NCBI GenBank assembly: GCA_051162045.1
Contig: JBISDI010000001.1
Reading direction: 5' to 3' (one strand)
Length of the DNA: 64,000 bases
Source: Anaerozeibacter quisquiliarum
GTDB taxonomy: Bacteria; Bacillota; Clostridia; Christensenellales; Aristaeellaceae
Under the pieces are notes generated by a model. That model had not been told where the DNA came from, did not search any database, and was given only the letters and a program-made list of their open reading frames with translations. The stretch's first letter is position 1, and every line of letters begins with the position of its first letter. Positions 1 through 8,166 of the stretch are shown here, in pieces. The position numbers and the translations under genes were made by a program.

Positions 1-123
1 GGTCAAACCCGTCTCCCGCGCGAGTTCCCGGCGCGTCGTGGATTCATTGCGGCGCAGCGTGTTCAGAATCAGGCTCATGTTGTGCTCTTTCATCTTTTTG
101 GCGTTGATTTTTTTCTCTTGCAC
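1..123 (-). CDS. ROK family transcriptional regulator, N-terminal fragment
   Basis: Only the first 41 codons lie in the window; the gene runs off the left edge. The translated start, VQEKKINAKKMKEHNMSLIL, followed by NTLRRNESTTRRELARETGL, is the usual opening of ROK-family (NagC/XylR) repressors: a basic N-terminal arm and then a winged helix-turn-helix. The GTG at 121-123 is preferred because a GGAGAGG lies about 11 bases upstream; an ATG at 91-93 is possible but would remove the conserved arm. It is divergent from the DeoR-glycyl radical enzyme operon. ROK regulators usually respond to sugars or sugar phosphates, which suits the neighbours. The sugar-binding domain is outside the window, so the ligand cannot be judged. 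Confidence 0.8.
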   Translation of the reverse strand, partial: MQEKKINAKKMKEHNMSLILNTLRRNESTTRRELARETGLT

Positions 124-178
124 CCGAATTTTCACCTCTCCGTTCATTTGGTCGTCAATTCATCCATATGGCGTGTTG

Positions 179-207
179 ATTGTACGTCACACCGCACTAT
201 TTGTCAA
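179..207 (-). promoter_or_regulatory. Promoter of the ROK regulator gene
   Basis: Read on the minus strand, TTGACA (202-207) and TACAAT (179-184) are separated by 17 bp. The -35 box is perfect and the -10 has one mismatch. Transcription would start about 50 bases upstream of the GTG start of the ROK gene. Confidence 0.7.
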
Positions 208-343
208 TATCTATTTTAATTGCTTAAAATAATTATTATCCAAACAGGCCCATCAGGCGGAACCTGTCGTCCGGCTAACGCCTCACGCGCGCGCAGGCCC
301 CATCTTGCCGCCGCGGGAGCAACCAATTCGCTCGAAAAGCAAC

Positions 344-372
344 TTGACATTGATTGTGAATGGTTGTAGAAT
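344..372 (+). promoter_or_regulatory. Promoter of the DeoR/glycyl radical enzyme operon
   Basis: TTGACA (344-349) and TAGAAT (367-372) are separated by 17 bp, followed by a leader of about 37 bases to the DeoR start. The gap from 208 to 343 lies between two divergent promoters and is the natural place for operators of either regulator. I see no clear long palindrome there. Confidence 0.75.
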
Positions 373-415
373 TGCCCCGTGGAGCGGTGCGCCGAAGGGG
401 GCGCGGGAGGAAGCC

Positions 416-1177
416 ATGGAGCAGAAACTGGCCCGGGAAAGGCGCAACGAGATCGCGGAAGCCCTGGTGCGCGACGGCAGGGTGTCCGCGGCGGAGCTTT
501 CGGAGAAGTACTCGGTCAGCACCGAAACCATCCGCAAGGATCTTCTGTGGCTGGAGAAGCGCGGCGTGGCCGTAAAGAGCTACGGCGGCGCGACCGCGAC
601 GGCGCAGGCGCTGGAAAAATCCTTCTTTGAAAAGGCGACGAACAACCCCAAGGAGAAGGCGCGCATCGCAAAGGCCGTTGCCGGCACAGTGCCCGCCGGT
701 TCGACCGTCATACTGGATTCCGGCACCACGGTCCTCGAGGCCGCGAAGTGGCTCGCCTCCCGGACGGACATCGCATTTTTCACGAATTCCCTGCAGATAG
801 CGCAGCTGCTCGCGGAGAAAAAGCGGTCTGTGTGCATGCTGGGCGGACTAATCAGGCTGTCCAGCCACGCCGCCACGGGCGTATGGGCGACAGAGATGCT
901 CTCCCAGCTGAACGCGGACATCGCGATTCTGGGAACGAGCGGGTTTGAAGGAAGCGGCGGGCCTTGCGTGGAGAGTATGGAGGAATGCGAAGTGAAGCGC
1001 GCCATGATACGCGCCGCGAAAACGTCCATTCTCGTCGCCGATTCGACCAAGAGCCGTTGCCGGGCGACGGTCAGGTTCGCCGGATGGGGGGACATCTCCT
1101 GTCTGGTCACGGACAGGGGGATCGATCCGGAGCGGCTCGCCGAACTGCGGAAATCTGTGGAAACGATCGTGATTTGA
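416..1177 (+). CDS. DeoR/GlpR family transcriptional regulator
   Basis: A 253-residue protein of standard DeoR-family length. The N-terminus carries the DeoR helix-turn-helix (RVSAAELSEKYSVSTETIRKDL, about residues 22-43, then a wing with YGGA). The rest is the DeoRC sugar-phosphate-sensing domain with the phosphate-binding segment ILDSGTTVLE and a FFTNSLQIA strand. The ATG at 416 is preceded by GGGAGGAAGCC, which decides the start over longer open frames. It is the first gene of an operon with a dehydrogenase, a radical SAM activase and a glycyl radical enzyme. It probably represses that operon until a phosphorylated sugar or polyol binds; this role is inferred from position. Confidence 0.9.
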   Translation: MEQKLARERRNEIAEALVRDGRVSAAELSEKYSVSTETIRKDLLWLEKRGVAVKSYGGATATAQALEKSFFEKATNNPKEKARIAKAVAGTVPAGSTVILDSGTTVLEAAKWLASRTDIAFFTNSLQIAQLLAEKKRSVCMLGGLIRLSSHAATGVWATEMLSQLNADIAILGTSGFEGSGGPCVESMEECEVKRAMIRAAKTSILVADSTKSRCRATVRFAGWGDISCLVTDRGIDPERLAELRKSVETIVI

Positions 1178-1191
1178 AAAGGGGCGGTGTC

Positions 1192-2442
1192 ATGAAAGCC
1201 AGGGCCGTGCTGCTGTACGGGAAGAACGACCTGCGCACCGAGACCATCGAGCTTCCGGAAATTCGGGACGACGAGCTGCTGTGCGAGGTCGTGACCGACA
1301 CCCTGTGCATGTCCACCTACAAGGCGATGCTGCAGGGCGGCGACCACCGATGCGTGCCGGACGACGTCGCGGAAAACCCCATCATCGCAGGCCACGAGTT
1401 CTGCGGCAGGATCCTCCGGGTGGGCGCGAAGTGGAAGGATCGCTTCCGGACAGGCGAGCCGTTCGCCGTGCAGCCCAAGATGTACATTGATGGCCAGTTG
1501 AAGGCGCCGGGTTATTCCTATCGATATTACGGCGGCGACGCGACGAAGATCATCATCCCCGGCGAGGCCATCGAGGGCGGCTACGTGCTGCCCTACCGCT
1601 CGAGCGCGTGCTACAAGGCGTCCACGGCCGAGCCGATCTCGTGTCTGGTCGCGGCCATCCGCGCGCATTTCCACCTCGCGGAGGATCGGAAGACGCACGT
1701 CATGGGCCTGAAGGAGGGCGGCTCGCTCGCCATCGTCGCGGGCTGCGGCCCGATGGGGCTGGGCGCGGCGCAGGTAGCCATGGCGCTTGAGCCCCGGCCC
1801 AAGCGGATCGTGATTGCCGACATCGACGAAAGCAGAGTCGAGCGCGCCCGGAAGGTGCTCAAGGACAAGAACGGCGTCCGGGTGATTGTCCTAAACACCG
1901 CGAATTGCGACGCAAGGCAGGCGCTGCTGGACGCAAACGGCGCAAAAGGCTACGACGACGTCATCATCATGGCGCCCGTGCCCGCCGTCATCGAGACCGC
2001 GGACGCCGTCGCCGGCGAGGACAGCTGCCTGAACTTCTTCGCGGGGCCGACGAAAAAGGAGTTCTTCGCCAGCGTCAATTTCTACGACGTGCACTACAAC
2101 TTCAAGCACATCATCGGCACCTCCGGCGGTGAGACGATCGACATGATCGACGCGCTGAAGCTCATCGAATCCGGCGCGATCGATCCCTCCATCCTCATCT
2201 CCCATGTGGGCGGTCTGAACGCCGCCGCCGAAGCGACGAGGACGCTGCCGGGCCTTCCGGGCGCGAAAAAGCTGATCTACTGCAACATCGATCTCCCGCT
2301 GACGGCGCTGGACGATTTCGAGGCGCTGGGCAAGGCCGACCCGCTGTTCAGGGCGCTTTACGAGATCGTCCAAAAGAACAACATGCTGTGGTGCGAGGAG
2401 GCCGAGCGTTATCTCCTCGAGCACGGCAAGCCCGTTCAGTGA
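1192..2442 (+). CDS. Zinc-dependent dehydrogenase, L-sorbose-1-phosphate reductase (SorE)-like
   Basis: A 416-residue medium-chain dehydrogenase. The N-terminal GroES-like half shows the likely catalytic zinc ligands Cys39, His68 and Glu69 (in GHEFCG). The second half has a Rossmann fold with AGCGPMGLGA and an acidic IADID stretch after the second strand, which favours NAD(H). The four-cysteine structural zinc lobe of ordinary alcohol dehydrogenases is absent. Overall layout resembles the SorE group that interconverts keto-sugar phosphates and sugar alcohol phosphates. It starts 14 bases after the DeoR gene and ends one base before the activase gene, so it is cotranscribed with a glycyl radical enzyme. 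It probably acts just before or after that enzyme on the same carbon skeleton; the exact substrate is unknown. Confidence 0.8.
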   Translation: MKARAVLLYGKNDLRTETIELPEIRDDELLCEVVTDTLCMSTYKAMLQGGDHRCVPDDVAENPIIAGHEFCGRILRVGAKWKDRFRTGEPFAVQPKMYIDGQLKAPGYSYRYYGGDATKIIIPGEAIEGGYVLPYRSSACYKASTAEPISCLVAAIRAHFHLAEDRKTHVMGLKEGGSLAIVAGCGPMGLGAAQVAMALEPRPKRIVIADIDESRVERARKVLKDKNGVRVIVLNTANCDARQALLDANGAKGYDDVIIMAPVPAVIETADAVAGEDSCLNFFAGPTKKEFFASVNFYDVHYNFKHIIGTSGGETIDMIDALKLIESGAIDPSILISHVGGLNAAAEATRTLPGLPGAKKLIYCNIDLPLTALDDFEALGKADPLFRALYEIVQKNNMLWCEEAERYLLEHGKPVQ

Positions 2443-2443
2443 C

Positions 2444-3337
2444 ATGGTCGGGCGGATCTTTTCCATCCAGCCGTTCTGCGTGGACGACGGCCCCGGCCTG
2501 CGCACCTGCGTGTATATGAAGGGCTGCGACATGCGCTGCGCCTGGTGTCACAATCCCGAAAGCATCTCGCCGCTTCCGGAGACGTCCTATATGGAGGCGA
2601 AGTGCGTGCGGTGCGGCCGGTGCGCCCGGGTTTGCCCGGCGCACACCTGTGAAGACGGCGGGCACCGGTTCGACCGGGCGAAGTGCGACTGCGGCGGCGA
2701 GGACGCGAGGGTATGCCCGTCCGGCGCGCTCACGCGGATCGGAAGCGACCGGACGGCCGAAGACGTGGTGCGCGAGGTGGCGCGGGACAGGCGCTACTTC
2801 GACCGGAGCGGCGGCGGCATTACCCTGACCGGCGGCGAGCCGATGACGCAGCCGGACTTTACGCGGGAGATTCTGACGCTGGCCAAGGCCGCCGGCATCC
2901 ACACCTGCGTCGAGACCAACGGCGCGGGGAGGTATGAGGACTACGAGCGGATCCTCGGCTGTGCGGACCTGTTTCTGGTGGATTACAAGCTGACCGACGA
3001 CGAAAAGCACATCGAGATGACGGGCAAATCGAACCGGGGCGTTATCCAAAACATCGAAGCCCTGTGTCAAGCGGGCGCGAAGCTGGCGCTGCGCTGCCCG
3101 ATGATCCCCGGCGTCAACGATACCGAAGACCACCTGCGCGCGATCGCGGAAATGACCAGGCGACTGAACGTGCTGGGGTTCGAGCTCATGCCGTACCATT
3201 CCTTTGGGGTGTCAAAATCCGAGCGGCTGGGCAAGGCCCGGCAGGCGCGGTTTGCCGTGCCGCAAGCGCAAGCCGTAGAGGGCTACCGGGCCGCGATCGT
3301 GTCAATGGGCGGGCGCGAATGGAGGAAAGGCTTATGA
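2444..3337 (+). CDS. Glycyl radical enzyme activating protein (radical SAM)
   Basis: A 297-residue activase. The radical SAM cluster motif CxxxCxxC is at Cys28, Cys32 and Cys35 (GCDMRCAWCHNP). It is followed by an inserted ferredoxin-like region (CVRCGRCARVCP, then a second CDC...CP group at about residues 50-92), typical of activases of dehydratase or decarboxylase glycyl radical enzymes rather than of pyruvate formate-lyase activase. TLTGGEPM contributes to SAM binding. It uses SAM and an electron to generate the glycyl radical on its partner. The stop overlaps the start of the glycyl radical enzyme gene (ATGA at 3334-3337), a strong sign of coupled expression. Confidence 0.93.
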   Translation: MVGRIFSIQPFCVDDGPGLRTCVYMKGCDMRCAWCHNPESISPLPETSYMEAKCVRCGRCARVCPAHTCEDGGHRFDRAKCDCGGEDARVCPSGALTRIGSDRTAEDVVREVARDRRYFDRSGGGITLTGGEPMTQPDFTREILTLAKAAGIHTCVETNGAGRYEDYERILGCADLFLVDYKLTDDEKHIEMTGKSNRGVIQNIEALCQAGAKLALRCPMIPGVNDTEDHLRAIAEMTRRLNVLGFELMPYHSFGVSKSERLGKARQARFAVPQAQAVEGYRAAIVSMGGREWRKGL

Positions 3338-5700
3338 ACAGGCGCATCGAATCGCTCAGAAAGACCATCGAGCAGTTGAACGACGCGGGTGTGCGGCGAA
3401 CGTGCTTCTATCCGCTGGCGTACGAATCCCTCGTCTCAACGCGCGGCGAGAGCATCCAGATGCGCCGGGCCAAGGCGCAGGCGTACCTGCTCGACAACGC
3501 GCCGCTCGCGGTGCTGCCGGACGAGTGCATCGTGGGAAACGCGTCCAATTTCTTCCCCGTATGCGAGAATACGCCCGGCGTCGAAGAACAGCGCGCCATG
3601 GCGCGAAAGGTGCTGGACAACTACCTCCTGGACCGGGACAACCTCAACAAAGCAAAGGTGAAGGGCGGCATCCGCACCTTTGAGGATGACTTCACCACCA
3701 AGAAGAGCCGCTGGGCGCTGATGAGCCGGGTGTACCACGACGCCAGCATCACCTATGAAGCGTTGCAGGCGCTGATCCGGGACATAGCCGCCTGCTATGA
3801 TGGCGCGCTGGAAAAGTACGAGATCGGGCGCGAGCTGGAGCGCGCCTTCAAGCTGGATTACGGCGCGGAGATCAAGAAGGAGATCGATTCGCTGCCCTGG
3901 TTCGCGGCGAACCACCTGAGCCTGGACTACGGGCAGATGCTCTCGGAGGGCTTTGAAGCGCGCATCGCGCGGACCCGGGCGCTGGCGAAGGCAAACCCCG
4001 GAGAGTTCTACGAGGCGCAGATGATCGTGCTGGAGGCGGCGAGCCGCTTCTTCGCGCGGTACGCTGAATTTGTCCAGGAAGAAGCGCTGAAAGCCCAGGA
4101 CGTGCGCGCCCTCGAGCTGACGGAAATCGGCGCGACGCTCCAAAGGCTTTCCGCGCGCCCCGCGGAGACCTTCCCGGAGGGTGTGCAGTTCACCTGGATG
4201 CTGCATGTGATGATGTCGATACTGTGGGGCTCGGCGCTGTCCTTCGGCCGGTTCGACCAGTATCTGTTCCCGCTGTACGAAAAGGACCTGTCGAGCGGCC
4301 GCATCACCCGGGAAGGCGCGAAGGAGATCCTCTGCTGCTTCTGGCTGAAGGTCAACGAGCCCCGGATGCGCACCGTCCAGAGCCTGACCCTCGGCGGCGT
4401 GACGCCCGGGGGCGAGGACGCGGTCAACGACCTGACCGGGCTGTGCCTGGAGGTCATCCGGGACATGCGGCTGCCCTACCCCAACGTGGGCGCGCGCGTC
4501 AGCCGCAAGAACCCCGAATGGTATCGCGGGCAGGTGATCGACTGCGTGCGCATGGGCGTCGGGCAGCCGATGCTGATGGCGGACGAGGTATGGATCGAAA
4601 ACCTGAAGCGGCTGGGCTACGGGGCCAGGCACGCCAACGATTACTACAACATGGGCTGCGTGGAGATCATGATCCCCGGAAAACAGCCCAACTGGGGCGT
4701 CACCGAACCCATCGCCTTCCCGATGGTCTTTGAAACCGTGTTCGACCGGTACCGGGGCCGCGAGGACGAACTGAGCACCTTTGAAAAATTCCGGGAAGCC
4801 TACTTCGCCGCGCTGTCGGAGCAGGTGGAGGCCGACCACCGGGAAGCGCTGGAAAAGCAGGCGGACAAGGCGGGAAAGTGCTACGACCCGTTCGCTTCGA
4901 TGCTGATAGACGGCTGCCTTAAGCGTGGCCGGGACATGTTCCAGGGCGGAGCGGAACTGGGCACGCACTGGTCCTTCTACGCCTACGGGCTGGGCACCGC
5001 CGCGGATTCCATGATGGCGGTGAAAAAATGCGTATACGACGAGAAGATCTTCACACTGAAGCGGCTCTGCGAAATACTCGGCGCGAATTTCGAAGGCTTT
5101 GAAGGCGAGCGGCGCATCCTCCAGAACTGCGCCCACTACGGCAACGACCGGGACGAGGTGGACGCCCTGGCGCGGGAAATCCTCTCGAAATTCGACGATC
5201 AGGTATTTTCGTATAACGCGCCGGACGCGCCCGAGAAATACGTGTCCACGCTGTTCGGCTACTTTTTCCACATCTACCACGGCGAGATCACCGGCGCCAC
5301 CGCCAACGGGCGAAAGCGCGGCGAGCCCTTCAGCGACAGCATGGGCCCGTCTCAGGGGAAAGACGTGGAGGGCCCCACGAAACTCCTGAATTCCGTTCTG
5401 AAGCTGGATCACTCCAAGGTGACGGGCGGCTACGCGCTGAACACGAAGGTCAATCCGTCCCTCGTCAAGGGCGACGCGGGCAAAAACGCGCTCTCCGCGT
5501 TGTTGTACGCCTACCTCGAGGACGGCGGCCCCCAGGTGCAGGTCAATTTCGCGGACGCAGAGACATTGAAAAGTGCGAAACTCGAGCCGCAAAAGTACCG
5601 CAACATCATTGTGCGCATCGGCGGTTACTGCGAGTACTTCGTCAACCTCGACGAAGCGTTGCAGGATGAGATCATCACCCGCACCATTCACGCTCTCTAA
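3334..5700 (+). CDS. Glycyl radical enzyme (pyruvate formate-lyase-like, substrate unknown)
   Basis: A 788-residue protein of full length for the PFL/glycerol-dehydratase superfamily. The thiyl-radical cysteine is Cys442 in NMGCVEIMIPGK, and the radical glycine is Gly764 in VRIGGYCEYF, 25 residues from the C-terminus. A single active cysteine followed by Val-Glu is the pattern of C-O, C-N or C-S lyases and dehydratases, not of PFL, which has two adjacent cysteines. The glycyl loop reads GYCEYF where GYSAYF-like text is usual. Start at the ATG at 3334, preceded by GGAGGAAAGGCTT. The dehydrogenase and DeoR neighbours suggest a sugar- or polyol-phosphate substrate, comparable in logic to the PflD/YbiW anhydrosugar-phosphate enzymes. 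I cannot assign a known substrate class. Confidence 0.93.
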   Translation: MNRRIESLRKTIEQLNDAGVRRTCFYPLAYESLVSTRGESIQMRRAKAQAYLLDNAPLAVLPDECIVGNASNFFPVCENTPGVEEQRAMARKVLDNYLLDRDNLNKAKVKGGIRTFEDDFTTKKSRWALMSRVYHDASITYEALQALIRDIAACYDGALEKYEIGRELERAFKLDYGAEIKKEIDSLPWFAANHLSLDYGQMLSEGFEARIARTRALAKANPGEFYEAQMIVLEAASRFFARYAEFVQEEALKAQDVRALELTEIGATLQRLSARPAETFPEGVQFTWMLHVMMSILWGSALSFGRFDQYLFPLYEKDLSSGRITREGAKEILCCFWLKVNEPRMRTVQSLTLGGVTPGGEDAVNDLTGLCLEVIRDMRLPYPNVGARVSRKNPEWYRGQVIDCVRMGVGQPMLMADEVWIENLKRLGYGARHANDYYNMGCVEIMIPGKQPNWGVTEPIAFPMVFETVFDRYRGREDELSTFEKFREAYFAALSEQVEADHREALEKQADKAGKCYDPFASMLIDGCLKRGRDMFQGGAELGTHWSFYAYGLGTAADSMMAVKKCVYDEKIFTLKRLCEILGANFEGFEGERRILQNCAHYGNDRDEVDALAREILSKFDDQVFSYNAPDAPEKYVSTLFGYFFHIYHGEITGATANGRKRGEPFSDSMGPSQGKDVEGPTKLLNSVLKLDHSKVTGGYALNTKVNPSLVKGDAGKNALSALLYAYLEDGGPQVQVNFADAETLKSAKLEPQKYRNIIVRIGGYCEYFVNLDEALQDEIITRTIHAL

Positions 5701-5703
5701 ACG

Positions 5704-5734
5704 GGCCGCTCCGGCATGACCGGGGCGGCCTTTT
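5704..5734 (+). terminator. Intrinsic terminator of the glycyl radical enzyme operon
   Basis: An 11-bp stem (5704-5714 with 5720-5730, one G-U pair) and a CATGA loop are followed by TTTT. It begins just after the stop codon of the glycyl radical enzyme gene. Confidence 0.85.
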
Positions 5735-5815
5735 GCGCGCGGCGTCATGGCGGATGGTTCCGCCGGATTCACCCGGACGGAACGGCCCGATTCCGGTTGG
5801 TGTTGGCGTTTGCGA

Positions 5816-5844
5816 TTGTAATCCGGCCCGCGTTCTGCTATGAT
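5816..5844 (+). promoter_or_regulatory. Promoter of the peptidase C26/pepT pair
   Basis: TTGTAA (5816-5821) and TATGAT (5839-5844) have a 17-bp spacer, and the transcript would have a leader of about 27 bases. The -35 matches four of six positions. Confidence 0.5.
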
Positions 5845-5877
5845 AGCGGGACGAGTCGAAAATTGGGAGGAATCCAG

Positions 5878-6579
5878 ATGGGGCCCATCATTGGACTGAC
5901 GCCGCAGCACGACGCGCGGCACGGGCGCGTGCGCATGGCGCGCGAATATATGGAAGCCGTTGCGGCCGCGGGCGCCGTGGCGGTGGTGCTGCCGCTGGAG
6001 GCGTCGGACGCGGCGCTTTCGGAACTGGTAGACCGGTTGGACGGATTCCTGTTCACCGGCGGACCCGACGTGGACCCCGCCCGGTACGGCGCGGCGCGCT
6101 CGGAGGTCTGCGGTGAGGTAAACGAGGCGCGCGACGCGCTCGAGTTCAGGCTGTTTTCGCTGCTGCTCGGCGCGGACAAACCTGTGTTGGGCATCTGCCG
6201 GGGTTTGCAGCTGATCAACGCGGCGCTCGGCGGCACGCTGCACCAGGACCTGCCGAGCGCGCGCGCGGGCGAGATCGCGCACGACCAGCCGCCGCCCTAC
6301 GACCGCACGTGCCACGCGGTCAGCTTCGTGCCGGGCAACCCGCTGTTTCCGGCGAGGCTGGAAGGCCTCCCGGTCAACAGCATCCACCACCAGGGCGTCG
6401 AGCGGTTGGCGGAAGGGCTGGCGCCGATGGCGCACGCGCCCGACGGGCTGATCGAGGCGTTTTCCCATCCGGCGCGCCGGTTCCTGATGGCGGTGCAGTG
6501 GCATCCGGAGTGCATGGCCTCGTGGGATTTGGACAGCCAGGCAATTTTCCGGGCGTTTGTCGACGCCTCGAGACGATAG
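5878..6579 (+). CDS. Gamma-glutamyl-gamma-aminobutyrate hydrolase-like amidotransferase (peptidase C26)
   Basis: A 233-residue class I glutamine amidotransferase-fold hydrolase. It has the FLFTGGPDVDP oxyanion segment, the nucleophile cysteine in LGICRGLQ and the catalytic histidine-glutamate in QWHPE. These match the PuuD/peptidase C26 family, which cleaves gamma-glutamyl amide bonds, for example gamma-glutamyl-GABA. The ATG at 5878 follows GGGAGGAATCCAG. It lies 11 bases upstream of pepT, so the two are probably cotranscribed and may both serve peptide or gamma-glutamyl compound breakdown. No putrescine-pathway genes are nearby, so the natural substrate is open. Confidence 0.85.
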   Translation: MGPIIGLTPQHDARHGRVRMAREYMEAVAAAGAVAVVLPLEASDAALSELVDRLDGFLFTGGPDVDPARYGAARSEVCGEVNEARDALEFRLFSLLLGADKPVLGICRGLQLINAALGGTLHQDLPSARAGEIAHDQPPPYDRTCHAVSFVPGNPLFPARLEGLPVNSIHHQGVERLAEGLAPMAHAPDGLIEAFSHPARRFLMAVQWHPECMASWDLDSQAIFRAFVDASRR

Positions 6580-6590
6580 GAGGAAATTTC

Positions 6591-7799
6591 ATGCGCGTAC
6601 TCGACCGGTTCTTGAAGTACATCCAATACGACACCGCTTCCGACAGCGATTGCCCCGATTGCCCCAGCAGCCCCGGCCAGAAGGTGTTTGCCCGGGCGCT
6701 GGCCGACGAGATGCGCACGCTCGGGATTCAAGACGCGCGCGTGGACAGGCACGGCTACGTCTACGGCAGCATTCCGGCGACCGATGACGCGCTGCCGACC
6801 GTCGGGCTGATCGCGCACATGGACGTGGTCAGCGACCTGCCCTGTCAGCCGATGAACGCGCGCGTGGTGGCGAACTACGGCGGCGGCGACATCGCGTTGA
6901 ACGACGAGGGCGACGTGCTCTCGCCCGACCAGTTCCCCGAACTTAAGCAGTACGCCGGCCAGACGCTGGTGGTGACCGACGGCCGCACGATCCTCGGCGC
7001 GGACGATAAGGCCGGCATCGCCGAGATCCTGACCGCCTGCGAGGCGCTCATTGCCGATCCGACGCTCAAACACGGCCGGGTGGCGATTGCGTTCACGCCC
7101 GACGAGGAGATCGGGCGCGGCGCGGACCTGTTTGACGTAAAGGGTTTCGGCGCCGAGTACGCCTACACGGTGGACGGCGGGGCGCTGGGTGAGATCGAAT
7201 ACGAGACCTTCAACGCCGCGTCGGCCGATGTGGCGATCAAGGGCAGAAACATCCATCCGGGCACGGCCAAGAATAAGATGAAAAATGCGACGCTGATCGG
7301 CATGGAATTGAATGGGCTGCTGCCCGCGGCCCAGCGGCCCGAGCATACCTGTGGTTACGAGGGCTTCTTCCTGCTGACCAAGATGAGCGGCAGCGTCGAG
7401 CAGTGCGCGATGCATTACATCATCCGCGACCACGACCGGTTGGCATTCGAGGCGCGCAAAGGGCTCATGGCCGACGCCGTGGAATTCCTGAACCGCAAGC
7501 ACGGCGAAGGCACGGTGGCGCTGACGCTCAAGGACAGCTACTACAACATGCGCGAGGTGCTCGAGGGCCGGCTCGACATCGTGGAGGCGGCCAAGGCCGC
7601 CATGGTGCGCCTCGGCGTAGCGCCGATCATCGGCCCGGTGCGCGGCGGCACCGACGGCTCGCGGCTGTCGTTCATGGGCCTGCCCTGCCCCAACCTGTCT
7701 ACCGGCGGCATGAACGGTCATGGAAAACACGAGTGCGTCGTGGTCGAATCGATGGAGAAAATGGTGGAGGTATTGGTGGCGCTGCTGTGCCCCGCCTAA
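6591..7799 (+). CDS. pepT: Peptidase T (tripeptide aminopeptidase)
   Basis: A 402-residue cytoplasmic zinc aminopeptidase of family M20B, the usual PepT length. Metal-site and catalytic segments are visible in order: LIAHMDVVSD, TILGADDKAGIAEI, FTPDEEIGRGAD and VRGGTDGSRLSF, with GHGKHECV near the end. It releases the N-terminal residue of tripeptides. The start at 6591 follows AGGAGGAAATTTC, 11 bases after the preceding stop codon. The downstream region carries two GC-rich hairpins rather than a further gene. Confidence 0.93.
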   Translation: MRVLDRFLKYIQYDTASDSDCPDCPSSPGQKVFARALADEMRTLGIQDARVDRHGYVYGSIPATDDALPTVGLIAHMDVVSDLPCQPMNARVVANYGGGDIALNDEGDVLSPDQFPELKQYAGQTLVVTDGRTILGADDKAGIAEILTACEALIADPTLKHGRVAIAFTPDEEIGRGADLFDVKGFGAEYAYTVDGGALGEIEYETFNAASADVAIKGRNIHPGTAKNKMKNATLIGMELNGLLPAAQRPEHTCGYEGFFLLTKMSGSVEQCAMHYIIRDHDRLAFEARKGLMADAVEFLNRKHGEGTVALTLKDSYYNMREVLEGRLDIVEAAKAAMVRLGVAPIIGPVRGGTDGSRLSFMGLPCPNLSTGGMNGHGKHECVVVESMEKMVEVLVALLCPA

Positions 7800-7826
7800 G
7801 CAATCGTTTCAGCCCCGGGGTGACGC

Positions 7827-7900
7827 GCGGGGGCGGCCAGGGCCGCCCCCGCGGAGAGCCCAGCCCCCGGAGGAAGGGGGCGGGAGGGGCCAAACCTTTT
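7827..7900 (+). terminator. GC-rich hairpins after pepT, probable terminator
   Basis: A perfect 12-bp stem (7827-7838 with 7841-7852) has a 2-base nominal loop. A second short hairpin (7863-7881) follows and then a TTTT at 7897-7900. The T run does not follow the first stem directly, so termination efficiency is uncertain. Together with the riboswitch downstream this accounts for most of the 367-base gap between pepT and the ATPase gene. Confidence 0.5.
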
Positions 7901-7963
7901 CGCGCAGCAGGCCCGCGCCAGATGCACGCGGCAAAAGCTTTTGTCAAATCATGAAATTTCCCC

Positions 7964-7992
7964 TTGACGAATCGCGATGGCCGCGCTATGAT
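7964..7992 (+). promoter_or_regulatory. Promoter of the riboswitch-controlled P-type ATPase gene
   Basis: TTGACG (7964-7969) and TATGAT (7987-7992) have a 17-bp spacer. The predicted transcription start near 7999 falls at the first base of the riboswitch fold. Confidence 0.75.
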
Positions 7993-7998
7993 ATGCGC

Positions 7999-8123
7999 GA
8001 TGAGGGAGTAATCGGCGCTTTTGCGTAACCTGGCCAACATCACTGGAGCCGCGCGCTCCCTGGCCATGTTTGAAACGATGAGACTTGTCTGTCCGGGGTG
8101 GCAGATGGGTCTTGTTTTATTTT
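7999..8123 (+). ncRNA. yybP-ykoY (manganese-sensing) riboswitch
   Basis: Conserved blocks occur in family order: GGGAGTA at 8004-8010, CAACAT at 8035-8040, CTGG at 8043-8046, CTGGCC at 8060-8065 and CCGGGGT at 8093-8099. The final helix pairs 8081-8091 with 8102-8112 and is followed by a T-rich run to 8123, so it can serve as an intrinsic terminator. Known yybP-ykoY RNAs bind Mn2+ and favour readthrough when it is abundant; here the controlled gene is a cation P-type ATPase, a known target class (for example lactococcal yoaB). The assignment is by eye; a covariance search would settle it. Confidence 0.85.
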
Positions 8124-8166
8124 GCGGGGCTTCGGACATATTACGGAAAGGCGGGAGGATTGCAAC

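Noticed and set aside
3436..6504. Minus-strand open frame of 1022 codons
   Set aside because: It lies antisense to the glycyl radical enzyme and peptidase C26 genes. Its composition (Arg, His, Val, Gln) is the shadow of GC-rich third positions, and it has no family motif or ribosome binding site.
8098..8166. Upstream GTG start for the P-type ATPase
   Set aside because: It lies inside the riboswitch terminator helix; the GTG at 8167 has a proper GGGAGG site.
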